Source of the DNA: CALBPI01 sp963922335 | GTDB taxonomy: Bacteria; Pseudomonadota; Gammaproteobacteria; Steroidobacterales; Woeseiaceae | Length of the DNA stretch: 64,000 bases | Direction of reading: 5' to 3' | Assembly: GCA_963922335.1 (NCBI GenBank) | Contig: CAWUIB010000001.1 | Span: forward strand, 62,001 to 126,000 | Part shown: one piece after another, positions 1-7,801 of the stretch | How the letters are laid out: every line of letters starts with the position of its first letter | Position numbering within the stretch: the first letter of the stretch is position 1 | Translations under genes and position numbers: made by a program | Notes under the pieces: generated by a model | Told to the model about the DNA's origin: nothing | Databases searched by the model: none | What the model saw: only the letters and a program-made list of their open reading frames with translations

Positions 1-1
1 G

Positions 2-346
2 CGCAGCCTGTCCATAACCGGTTTGCTCGCCTACTTGTCCTACCTCGACAGCAACGAATTAGACAACCGTTCCTACGCAACCGAGCTTTGGCGAAGAGTC
101 GGCGACGCGATTGCCGTGGTGCTGATGCCGGTGCTCGCGCTTGGTTTTGTGTTTGGGTCCCTGCGACGCAGTGGCGCCGGTGCGCGATTGCTGCTCGGCG
201 TGCTTATCGGGCTTGCGTACTTTCTCGTAAGTCGCACCCTTTCCAGCAGCGGTCAGGTCTATGCATTGAATCCTGCACTCGTAGGGCTTGCTCCAGCGTT
301 GCTGCTGTTCGTGGCAACCATCATTTCAGTGCGACGTATTCGCTGA
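2..346 (+). CDS. lptG: LPS export permease LptG, C-terminal part (5' end outside window)
   Basis: This is the last ~114 residues of LptG, an inner-membrane subunit of the LptB2FG ABC transporter that extracts lipopolysaccharide and moves it toward the outer membrane. The reading frame is open from base 2, so the gene starts upstream. The visible part has a charged stretch with ELWRRVG followed by three hydrophobic helices, and contains FVFGSLRRSGAGARLL and VSRTLSSSG, which resemble the C-terminal transmembrane bundle of the YjgP/YjgQ family. It ends with a short basic tail (RRIR). lptF is expected just upstream. The convergent RDD gene begins 5 bp after its stop. Confidence 0.85.
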   Translation, partial: RSLSITGLLAYLSYLDSNELDNRSYATELWRRVGDAIAVVLMPVLALGFVFGSLRRSGAGARLLLGVLIGLAYFLVSRTLSSSGQVYALNPALVGLAPALLLFVATIISVRRIR

Positions 347-351
347 CCGCG

Positions 352-804
352 TCAGGCCTTTTTTCGTTTCTTGAGAACGACCATGCGAGTTGCGGATACT
401 CGGTCGTGCCAGGTGCGACCTTCGGCGTCCAGATACTGCCACCAGATGCCGGCGCCAGCGGGTACCCACGCGAGGATACCGATGAGTGCGCGTGTGATCA
501 GTTGCGGCCAGGTGAAAGGCGATCCATCCGCGCTAACAAGCTCCAGTCGCCAAGCTTTCATACCCAGCGTGCAATGCTTCAGACGCCACGAGACGGCGAA
601 ATAGGCGACAGCAAGCGCAAGGTTGTAGGCCAGGTAAATAACGTAGGCGATGCCGTCATCGGTCGTAATGGCACCGCCGTTGATCAGAACCGGTGGGAAG
701 CCCGCGAGCAGGCAAACGGCAAGCACGCCGAGTAGATCGTAGACGAGCGCGCTGGTGCGTCGCAGTAAGGTAGGTTTCAGGGCTGAGTCGGGCAGAGTGT
801 TCAA
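352..804 (-). CDS. RDD family membrane protein
   Basis: A 150-residue inner-membrane protein with about three hydrophobic helices (near residues 20-42, 50-75 and 105-125). It fits the RDD family: an arginine-rich N-terminal LLRRTSALVYD and a C-terminal RTWHDRVSATRMVV, the usual Arg-His-Asp end signature. The family's function is poorly defined; some members affect ion transport or stress tolerance. The start used is TTG, with no strong ribosome-binding site, so the true start could differ. It converges on lptG with 5 bp between them and is divergent from the glutathione transferase. Confidence 0.75.
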   Translation of the reverse strand: MNTLPDSALKPTLLRRTSALVYDLLGVLAVCLLAGFPPVLINGGAITTDDGIAYVIYLAYNLALAVAYFAVSWRLKHCTLGMKAWRLELVSADGSPFTWPQLITRALIGILAWVPAGAGIWWQYLDAEGRTWHDRVSATRMVVLKKRKKA

Positions 805-889
805 AGTTTCGGGCTTCTCGGTTAACGGGGCGAATTTGGCGAGGTGGATGCTAGACTTTCGCGACTCAACACGGCGAGGAGAGCGTCAG

Positions 890-1492
890 TTGGATACCTC
901 GGTTGTAGTTTATGGTGATCAACGTTCGGGCAACTGTCGCAAGGTCGTATGGGCCTTGGAAAAAGCCGGCGTTGCGTATGACTGGCGTGAGGTCGACATC
1001 ATGGCCGGCGACACGCGAGATCCTGATTTTCTACGATTGAACCAGAATGGCAAGGTGCCGACCGTTTGCCTGGCCGATGGGCGCGTGCTTTGTGAGTCCA
1101 ACGCCATCCTCTGGTATTTCTGTGAAACGACCGACTGGATCCCCGAGGATGCCTTCGAGCGCGCTCGGGTTCTGCAGTGGATGTTCTTTGAACAATACAG
1201 CCACGAGCCGTATATCGCTGTCCGGCGCTTCATACGACAGTACCTGGATTGGCCGAATGAACGTTATGACGACTACGTGGCTCGAGAAGCGGGCGGCCAT
1301 GCAGCGCTCAACGTGATGGCCAACGTCCTCCGGGAATCTGCGTTCATAGCGGGAGACCAAATGACGGTTGCCGATGTGGCTCTCTATGCGTACACCAGTG
1401 TTGCGCACGAGGGTGGGTTCGATCTGAAGGACTATCCGCTGATCCAGTCCTGGCTGGCTCGATGCGAGCAGAACCTCCCGCAGGGAGGATAG
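890..1492 (+). CDS. Glutathione S-transferase family protein
   Basis: A 200-residue cytosolic protein with the two-domain GST plan. The N-terminal thioredoxin-like half holds SGNCRKVVWAL near residues 13-23 (active-site region), NGKVPTV with the cis-proline, and CESNAIL, the Glu-Ser pair that binds the glutathione gamma-glutamyl group. The C-terminal half is helical, with GDQMTVADVALYAY, the conserved N-capping segment. I chose the TTG at 890 because GAGGAG lies just upstream and the domain begins directly after it. The frame stays open further upstream but without family similarity. The substrate is unknown. Confidence 0.85.
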   Translation: MDTSVVVYGDQRSGNCRKVVWALEKAGVAYDWREVDIMAGDTRDPDFLRLNQNGKVPTVCLADGRVLCESNAILWYFCETTDWIPEDAFERARVLQWMFFEQYSHEPYIAVRRFIRQYLDWPNERYDDYVAREAGGHAALNVMANVLRESAFIAGDQMTVADVALYAYTSVAHEGGFDLKDYPLIQSWLARCEQNLPQGG

Positions 1493-1539
1493 CCGCCGAG
1501 GTCTGTTATAGTTCGGACAAGTCTACGAAATAGCCAAGG

Positions 1540-2892
1540 TTGACAGAGTTGACCGAACCGGTTGCGACGCGCAACGCTCCGGCCATTATTCCAAGGCCGG
1601 AACACACGATTTCGCGTAAACACATATCGAGAGCAGCGCTAAAGGTGCTCTACCAATTGCATGAGGCCGGACACCAGGCGTTCCTCGTCGGTGGGGCTGT
1701 GCGCGATCTGTTGCTCGGTGGTCGACCGAAAGACTTCGACGTTGCGACCGATGCCGAGCCCGAGACGATTCGTGCCTTGTTCAGGAGTTCGCGGATCATC
1801 GGCCGTCGGTTCCGTCTGGTGCACGTTCGGTTCGGCCGTGAAATCATCGAAGTGGCCACGTTTCGGGCCGACGCTCGGGATACTCAGGAAGGTATCACCG
1901 AATCTGACGATAAAGGGCGGCTGCTTCGTGACAACGCCTATGGTGCGATTGACGATGATGTGTGGCGACGCGATTTCACGGTCAACGCGCTCTACTACAA
2001 CATCGCCGATTTCTCGGTCTGGGACTATGTCGGCGGCGTCGCCGATATCAAAAAGTCCCAACTCAGCCTGATCGGCGATCCCGAGACTCGTTTGCGCGAG
2101 GACCCGGTACGCACACTGCGCGCGGTTCGCTTCAGTGCAAAGCTCGATTTCGAACCGGATGAGCCTCTGCGTAAAGCCATGGCGGAGCATCGGGGTCTAC
2201 TCAAGGATGTGCCAGCGGCAAGGCTGTTCGACGAATTTCTCAAATTGTTCCAGGCCGGGTTTGCCAGCAAGAGTTACCGAGCCTTGCGCGAACATGCGGT
2301 GTTCAGGGTGCTGTTTCCCGATGCCTCAAAAGGGCTGGGTGCGCCGGACGGTGACAAGTTCGAGCGTTTCATTCAGATGGCGCTCGACAACACCGATAAA
2401 CGGGTCGCCGAAAACCGACCGGTAACGCCGATGTTTTTGATCGCGGTGTTCCTGTGGTGGCCGATCAAGGCACGCGCCCGCGCCTTGCAGGAAGACGATG
2501 GTATGACGCCGACGCAGGCATTGGGTCAGGCGACGTTCGAGTGTCTTGCGCGCCAGCAGTCGATCATTGCAATCCCGCGACGCTTTACGGTGCCCTTACG
2601 TGAAATGCTGACGTTGCAACCGCGTTTTCAGCGAACGCGTGGCGGACGCTCGATGGGCTTTCTTGAACACCGCAGATTCCGGGCGGCCTATGACTTTATG
2701 CTCTTGCGCACTGAGATTGGTGAGGTCGACGAGGAGATCGCGAAGTTCTGGACCGATGTTCAAGATCAGGATCGCGCCGCGCGTGAGAAGTCTTTTGGCA
2801 TGAGACACGACACCACACGGACCAAGGCGCCGCGCAAGCGGCGCCGTCGGCGTCGCCGCAAGCCGTCGGGAGACGGCGGCTCTGCCGATTGA
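1540..2892 (+). CDS. pcnB: Poly(A) polymerase I
   Basis: Adds poly(A) tails to RNA 3' ends, which marks them for decay. The 450-residue protein has the nucleotidyltransferase signature LVGGAVRDLL (GG at residues 51-52) and the catalytic DFD at residues 65-67. RRDFTVNALYYN and the tRNA-nucleotidyltransferase-type helical domain follow. The C-terminus is very basic (KAPRKRRRRRRRKPSG), as usual for PcnB and likely an RNA-binding tail. pcnB next to folK is the common gammaproteobacterial order and supports PcnB over the CCA enzyme. A TTG start is used; a second in-frame TTG three codons later is equally possible. Confidence 0.93.
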   Translation: MTELTEPVATRNAPAIIPRPEHTISRKHISRAALKVLYQLHEAGHQAFLVGGAVRDLLLGGRPKDFDVATDAEPETIRALFRSSRIIGRRFRLVHVRFGREIIEVATFRADARDTQEGITESDDKGRLLRDNAYGAIDDDVWRRDFTVNALYYNIADFSVWDYVGGVADIKKSQLSLIGDPETRLREDPVRTLRAVRFSAKLDFEPDEPLRKAMAEHRGLLKDVPAARLFDEFLKLFQAGFASKSYRALREHAVFRVLFPDASKGLGAPDGDKFERFIQMALDNTDKRVAENRPVTPMFLIAVFLWWPIKARARALQEDDGMTPTQALGQATFECLARQQSIIAIPRRFTVPLREMLTLQPRFQRTRGGRSMGFLEHRRFRAAYDFMLLRTEIGEVDEEIAKFWTDVQDQDRAAREKSFGMRHDTTRTKAPRKRRRRRRRKPSGDGGSAD

Positions 2893-2893
2893 G

Positions 2894-3418
2894 ATGATCG
2901 AGGCGGGCGTCATCTGGACCAGTGCGTATGTCGGTGTGGGCGCCAATCTGGAGGCACCTTCGGATCAAGTTGACGAGGCGATCACGCAACTTCGCAAGAT
3001 CGACGCCGTGCGCGTATTCGCGACTTCTGCGAAATACCGTACAGCGCCTGTGGGTCCCGGCGACCAGCCCGACTATTGCAACGCAGTGGTTGCACTCGTG
3101 ACGACGTTGGAGGCACCGGGATTGCTCGACGCGTTGCAATCGATTGAGCAGGCCATGGGTCGAGTGCGCGACGGCGACCGATGGGGGCCGCGTGTCATTG
3201 ATCTGGATTTGTTGCACGTGCCCGGCGTCGCCATGCAAGACGATGCGCTCACCTTGCCGCACCCGCGTATTCTCGAGCGAGCGTTTGTATTGATTCCGTG
3301 GGCCGACGTCGCCCCGCAATTGGTATTGCATGACGGCCGAACGGTTGCATGGCATGCCGCTTCCATCGACAACACAGGCGTTTCCGATTGGCCGGTGGCA
3401 ACGGATGGGAACGCATGA
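2894..3418 (+). CDS. folK: 2-amino-4-hydroxy-6-hydroxymethyldihydropteridine pyrophosphokinase
   Basis: Transfers pyrophosphate from ATP to the pterin precursor in folate synthesis. The 174-residue protein shows the HPPK hallmarks: an N-terminal AYVGVGANL, then KYRTAPVG, DQPDYCNAVV and the family signature DRWGPRVIDLDLL, whose aspartates bind magnesium. LPHPRILERAFVLIPWAD follows. It starts 1 bp after the pcnB stop, and its stop overlaps the ATG of the next gene (ATGA), so it is translated within the operon. Confidence 0.95.
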   Translation: MIEAGVIWTSAYVGVGANLEAPSDQVDEAITQLRKIDAVRVFATSAKYRTAPVGPGDQPDYCNAVVALVTTLEAPGLLDALQSIEQAMGRVRDGDRWGPRVIDLDLLHVPGVAMQDDALTLPHPRILERAFVLIPWADVAPQLVLHDGRTVAWHAASIDNTGVSDWPVATDGNA

Positions 3419-4074
3419 CCAGTGCGTCTGAAACGCCGCGCCTGATTGTGGTCGAAGGGCCTGTCGGGGTTGGGAAGACCGCACTGGCCAGCCGTCTCGC
3501 AAGCGCCTTGGATGCCGAGCCTGTGCTCGAAGAACGGGCAGCGAATCCATTCCTGGAACGCTACTACCAAGGTATCCCGGGGAATGCCTTGCCGGCGCAG
3601 TTGTTTTTCCTGTTCGAACGGGTACGCCAACTCGATGCGCTCAGGCAGGACAGTTTGTTTGCCAGTACTCGCGTTGCAGACTTCCTGTTTGACCGTGATC
3701 GATTGTTTGCGGAGTTGACGCTGGATGCCGCCGAGGCCGCTCTCTACCAGCAAGTCTGTGACAGTGTTGCCGTTGATCCGCCGTCACCCGACCTCGTGAT
3801 CTATTTGCAGGCTCCGGTACCTGCACTGCAGGGTCGCTTGTCGCGTCGCGGTGAGGCATTTGCGCGCTCGGTCGATGCGACTTTTCTCGAGCGCGTTACG
3901 GCTGCCTACGCACGGTTTTTCCACGCTTATGACGCCTCACCTCTGTTGATCGTCAACACTGCAACCTTTGACCCCGTGCAAAACGATCGGGACTTTGCGG
4001 CCCTGTTGGACGAGATCATCGCGATCCCGCGTGGTCGGCGCTTTTTTAACCCCGTAACCGCCAACATTGCCTGA
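3415..4074 (+). CDS. Deoxynucleoside kinase (dGK/dAK/dCK family)
   Basis: A predicted 219-residue cytosolic kinase that would phosphorylate deoxynucleosides to monophosphates. The P-loop is VEGPVGVGKTALASRL near the start. It is followed by EERAANPFLERYY (EE/ER motif before the substrate pocket), FDRDRLFAELTL in the place of the DRS-type motif, and DLVIYLQAPVPALQGRLSRRG, the LID-bearing segment of the dNK family. I start it at the ATG overlapping the folK stop by ATGA; the frame is open upstream only as a shadow of folK. Location between folK and panB is seen in other gammaproteobacteria. Base specificity cannot be read from the sequence. Confidence 0.88.
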   Translation: MTSASETPRLIVVEGPVGVGKTALASRLASALDAEPVLEERAANPFLERYYQGIPGNALPAQLFFLFERVRQLDALRQDSLFASTRVADFLFDRDRLFAELTLDAAEAALYQQVCDSVAVDPPSPDLVIYLQAPVPALQGRLSRRGEAFARSVDATFLERVTAAYARFFHAYDASPLLIVNTATFDPVQNDRDFAALLDEIIAIPRGRRFFNPVTANIA

Positions 4075-4097
4075 TTGCTTGCGTTATTATCCGCGCC

Positions 4098-4928
4098 ATG
4101 TATACGCAACTTGAACAGCGCGATATGGATCGCCCGCCCGTCAACGTGGCGACACTGCGCAAGATGAAGGGCAACAAAACCCCCATTGCCTGTATCACCG
4201 CCTACGATGCAAGTTTTGCGCAATTGGTAGACCGGGCCGGCGTCGACGTCGTGCTCGTTGGCGATTCGCTTGGCATGGTGATTCAGGGGCATGACACTAC
4301 CGTCCCGGTGACGGTCGATCATATGGTCTACCACGCCAAGACGGTCGCCAGAGGCCTGAACCACGCCTTTCTGATGGTCGATATGCCGTTTATGAGCTAC
4401 ACGTCGCCCGAGCAGGCACTCGAGAACGCGGTGCGGCTGATGCAGGAAGGTGGCGCCATGATGATCAAGCTCGAGGGCGGCGAAGGACAGTTTGAGATCG
4501 TTGAGCATCTCGCGCGTCACGACATCCCGGTTTGTGCCCACATCGGTTTAAAGCCGCAGAGCGTTCACAAAATAGGTGGATTCAAAGTTCAGGGACGTGA
4601 ACCCGATCGCGCCGCTGAGATGGTCCGTGCAGCGGAACGTCTGCAATCGTCAGGAGCCGACATCGTCTTGCTCGAATGCGTGCCGAACGAGCTCGGTGCC
4701 GCGGTAACCGAGGCCCTGGATGTGCCGGTTATCGGTATCGGCGCGGGCCCGGACGTGGATGGGCAGATCCTCGTGCTGTACGACATCCTGGGGATCACGC
4801 TCGGAAGAACGCCGCGTTTTGTGCGTAACTACACGCCCGGCACCGATTCTCCGCTCGAGGCGATCGCGCGCTACGTCGAATCGGTGCGCGATCGCTCGTA
4901 TCCAGCGCCGGAACACTGCTTCTCCTAG
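4098..4928 (+). CDS. panB: 3-methyl-2-oxobutanoate hydroxymethyltransferase
   Basis: Makes ketopantoate from 2-oxoisovalerate and methylene-tetrahydrofolate, the first committed step toward pantothenate and coenzyme A. It is 276 residues against about 264 in E. coli. Recognisable blocks are PIACITAYDASFAQ, VLVGDSLGMV (metal-binding Asp), HAFLMVDMPFMSY, MIKLEGGE, HIGLKPQSVHKIGGF and VIGIGAGPDVDGQILV. The product of the folate pathway supplied by folK upstream is its one-carbon donor. panC follows after 15 bp. Confidence 0.97.
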   Translation: MYTQLEQRDMDRPPVNVATLRKMKGNKTPIACITAYDASFAQLVDRAGVDVVLVGDSLGMVIQGHDTTVPVTVDHMVYHAKTVARGLNHAFLMVDMPFMSYTSPEQALENAVRLMQEGGAMMIKLEGGEGQFEIVEHLARHDIPVCAHIGLKPQSVHKIGGFKVQGREPDRAAEMVRAAERLQSSGADIVLLECVPNELGAAVTEALDVPVIGIGAGPDVDGQILVLYDILGITLGRTPRFVRNYTPGTDSPLEAIARYVESVRDRSYPAPEHCFS

Positions 4929-4943
4929 GCGTCCGATAGCACC

Positions 4944-5798
4944 ATGGAGGTTATTCAGGCGGTCTCTGTACTGCGCGAGCAGATTCAGACCTGGCGTGAT
5001 ACCGGCGCAAGAATCGCGTTCGTGCCAACCATGGGCAATTTGCATGCGGGCCACCTCGCGCTGGTTCGCAAAGCCGCTGAGCTAGCCGACCATGTCGTTG
5101 TCAGTATCTATGTGAACCCGACGCAGTTCGGTGCCAACGAAGACTTCGGAGCCTATCCAAGGACATTAGCGGAAGACTGCCGGCAACTCATGAGTGTTGG
5201 GGCCGATTTGGTGTTCACGCCGGATGAAACGGCGATGTATCCCTACGGCGTTCGCAATGCGACGATCGTGAGCGTGCCGGGCGTTACGAGCATGCTGGAC
5301 GGTCGACACCGCCCTGGACACTTTGATGGCGTTGCCAGCGTTGTTTGCCGATTGTTCTCCATGGTGACGCCGGACGTTGCAGTGTTCGGGCAGAAGGACT
5401 ATCAGCAGGTGCTTGTGATTCGACACATGGTGCGAGATTTGTCGCTTCCGGTGAACGTCGTGAAGGTAGAGACTGAGCGCGAGACCGACGGTCTGGCGAT
5501 GAGCTCGCGAAACCAATATCTGACCGCAGAAGAACGTGCCATCGCGCCGTTGCTCTACCAACAACTGCAAAGCATCTCCGATTCCCTGATTGCGGGTGAG
5601 CGCAACTACAAGTCGCTGCGCGCCGAGGCACGCGCCACGCTGGAGGAGGCGGGTTTCCTTCCTGACTATGTGACCATCCGCGATCCGCTCACGCTGAAAA
5701 AATCCTCACCGACTGACGCACGTTGGGTGGTTCTTGGCGCCGCGACTCTGGGACGCGCGCGCCTGATCGATAACCTGGAAGTAGCGCTCACCGATTGA
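4944..5798 (+). CDS. panC: Pantothenate synthetase
   Basis: Condenses pantoate and beta-alanine using ATP to give pantothenate. The 284-residue protein has the HIGH-type motif in FVPTMGNLHAGHLALV, SIYVNPTQFG, the FGQKDYQQ segment and the KMSKS-like AMSSRNQYL, all in the usual order for this nucleotidyltransferase-superfamily enzyme. It lies 15 bp after panB and ends the operon that starts at pcnB. It converges on ppk2 with only 7 bp between the stops and no obvious terminator. Confidence 0.97.
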   Translation: MEVIQAVSVLREQIQTWRDTGARIAFVPTMGNLHAGHLALVRKAAELADHVVVSIYVNPTQFGANEDFGAYPRTLAEDCRQLMSVGADLVFTPDETAMYPYGVRNATIVSVPGVTSMLDGRHRPGHFDGVASVVCRLFSMVTPDVAVFGQKDYQQVLVIRHMVRDLSLPVNVVKVETERETDGLAMSSRNQYLTAEERAIAPLLYQQLQSISDSLIAGERNYKSLRAEARATLEEAGFLPDYVTIRDPLTLKKSSPTDARWVVLGAATLGRARLIDNLEVALTD

Positions 5799-5805
5799 GT
5801 GCGTT

Positions 5806-6693
5806 CTAGCCTTCCTCAGCGAGCAGTTCCGCGTGCATCAGATCGTGCGTCGCCTGATCTGCAGCGTTGGTTACCGGGAATTCCAGCGGCAGGCGCTCCA
5901 ACGTACTCGCAACGATCTTGGCGACCTCAATACGCATGGCGCGCTTGTCGTCGGCCGGAATGCAGTACCAGGGCGCCCAGGGTTTCGACGTTGACTCGAT
6001 CGCCGATTGATAGGCGGCCATGTACTCCGTCCAGTTGCGACGCTCCCGCACGTCATTCGGTTCAAACTTCCAGTTCTTCTCGGGCTCCGATAGTCGCGCC
6101 AGGAATCTCTGTCGTTGCTCTTCGCGCGACACATTCAGGAAGAACTTCAGGATGACCGTGCCGTTGCGTGCGAGGTGCGCTTCCTGCTCACGAATGGAAT
6201 GCAGACGATCGTCCCATATCGTTTCGAGATCGATGGGGTAGGGCAGTTGCTGATTGTCCAGAATGCCCGGGTGCACTCGAACGACAAGCACTTCTTCATA
6301 CTGGCTGCGGTTGAACACGCCGATACGTCCGCGTTCGGGGAGTCGTTTGGTGGTGCGCCAGAGAAAGTCATGATCGAGTTCGAGCGATGAGGGACGTTTG
6401 AAGCTCCAAACCTGGCAGCCCGCCGGATTTACACCCGACAACACGTTGCGGATCGTGCTGTCTTTGCCGGCTGCGTCCATGGCCTGAAACACCAGCAGAA
6501 CGGCAAACTTGTTTTGTGCGTAGAGCATTCGTTGAGACGTCGCGATACGTTTCACGGTGCGGCGCAGGGTTTTCTTGGCTGGCTTTCGATCCAGGCGTTC
6601 ACCGTGGAGTGTGACCATCTTGCCGAGGTCGAAACTACCATCGGTGGCAGCAAGCCAGGGGTTGTCAGTCAGTGAGATATCAGGCGCGTTCAT
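5806..6693 (-). CDS. ppk2: Polyphosphate kinase 2 family protein (single domain)
   Basis: A 295-residue enzyme predicted to transfer phosphate between polyphosphate and nucleotides. The core has Walker A FQAMDAAGKDSTIRNV, the lid region, and Walker B GVFNRSQYEEVLVVRVHP. One PPK2 domain with a leading LDRKPAKKTLRR segment suggests the class I type; direction and nucleotide preference (AMP, ADP or GDP) are not readable. I start it at the ATG at 6693, which overlaps the 3' end of queG by 14 bp. The frame is open further upstream but lacks family similarity there. It is co-directional with and probably co-transcribed from queG. Confidence 0.9.
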   Translation of the reverse strand: MNAPDISLTDNPWLAATDGSFDLGKMVTLHGERLDRKPAKKTLRRTVKRIATSQRMLYAQNKFAVLLVFQAMDAAGKDSTIRNVLSGVNPAGCQVWSFKRPSSLELDHDFLWRTTKRLPERGRIGVFNRSQYEEVLVVRVHPGILDNQQLPYPIDLETIWDDRLHSIREQEAHLARNGTVILKFFLNVSREEQRQRFLARLSEPEKNWKFEPNDVRERRNWTEYMAAYQSAIESTSKPWAPWYCIPADDKRAMRIEVAKIVASTLERLPLEFPVTNAADQATHDLMHAELLAEEG

Positions 6694-7780
6694 GTACGGA
6701 CTCCTCGGCGAGCGCACGGCGTTGTGTTTGCCCCCAACGGGCATGTTCGGCGACCAATGCGTCGTCGCACTTTGCGAGATGCTCCAGTGCGGCGTCAATC
6801 GCGGTATCGGGATCGGTCGCATTACCGAGCGCTACGGCAAGGTTGCGCCGCCATCGCGTGAAGCCGATTCGACGGATCGAGCTGCCAGCCATGTCCGACA
6901 ACCAATCCGTTTCTGATTGCATCGCGAGCCCTGCGAGTGTTGCGTCGCGCAAGCCGTGCCGAGGGGCGAAGTCCGTTTCGTCGCTGATGCGCGCGAACTT
7001 GTTCCATGGGCAAAAAAGCTGGCAGTCATCACAGCCATAGATTCGATTGCCGATACCTTTGCGCAGACTCTCGGGAATCGGACCATCCTTTTCTATGGTG
7101 AGGTAGGAAATACACCTGCGCGCATCGAGTTCATACGGCCCGGTTATCGCGCGCGTCGGGCACACCTCGATGCAGGTCGTGCAACTGCCGCAGTGATCGG
7201 TCGACGGTGTATCGACCGGTAATTCGAGATCGGTGTATAGCTCTCCGAGAAAAAACCATGAACCTGCTCGATTGTTGATCAGGTTGGTGTGTTTCCCGAT
7301 CCAGCCAAGACCGGCTTTTTGCGCCAGCGGTTTCTCCATCACGGGCGCACTATCGACGAAAGCCCGATAGCCAAATTGCCCGATTTGCTCCTCGACCGCT
7401 GCCGCGAGTTTCTGCAGACGGGGCCGCATGACTTTGTGGTAGTCGCGGCCCAGCGCGTAGCGCGAGACGTAAGCTTTGCTGGGATGGTCGAGCATCGCGA
7501 TCGCCTGCTCGCCTTCCTCGGGCAGGTAGTCGAGCCGAACACAGATCGCACGCACAGTGCCGGGTACCAGGAGATCCGGCTTCCAGCGCTTCTCGCCATG
7601 CCGCGCCATCCACTCCATGTCGCCATGCCGATGCTCGGCCAGCCAACGTTGCAGGCGGTCACCGGCCTGGCCGAGATCGATGTCGCTCACCCCGAATGCA
7701 TCGAATCCGAGCGCGTAAGCGGTTTGTTCGATGGTGCGGTACAGGGATCGCAAACGTGCATTGGATTCGTCTGACGACAT
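6680..7780 (-). CDS. queG: Epoxyqueuosine reductase
   Basis: Performs the last step of queuosine synthesis, reducing epoxyqueuosine in the wobble position of certain tRNAs with a cobalamin cofactor and two 4Fe-4S clusters. The 366-residue protein contains C197, C200, C203 and C207 in CGSCTTCIEVCPTRA, and C223, C250, C253 and C257 (CDDCQLFCPWN region) for the second cluster. GLGWIGKHTNLI is the conserved substrate-pocket block. The C-terminal HEAT-like extension is present. It is divergent from nnr, with 21 bp between start codons. Confidence 0.95.
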   Translation of the reverse strand: MSSDESNARLRSLYRTIEQTAYALGFDAFGVSDIDLGQAGDRLQRWLAEHRHGDMEWMARHGEKRWKPDLLVPGTVRAICVRLDYLPEEGEQAIAMLDHPSKAYVSRYALGRDYHKVMRPRLQKLAAAVEEQIGQFGYRAFVDSAPVMEKPLAQKAGLGWIGKHTNLINNRAGSWFFLGELYTDLELPVDTPSTDHCGSCTTCIEVCPTRAITGPYELDARRCISYLTIEKDGPIPESLRKGIGNRIYGCDDCQLFCPWNKFARISDETDFAPRHGLRDATLAGLAMQSETDWLSDMAGSSIRRIGFTRWRRNLAVALGNATDPDTAIDAALEHLAKCDDALVAEHARWGQTQRRALAEESVHERA

Positions 7781-7801
7781 TCCCGGAGTATAATTCGAGA
7801 C

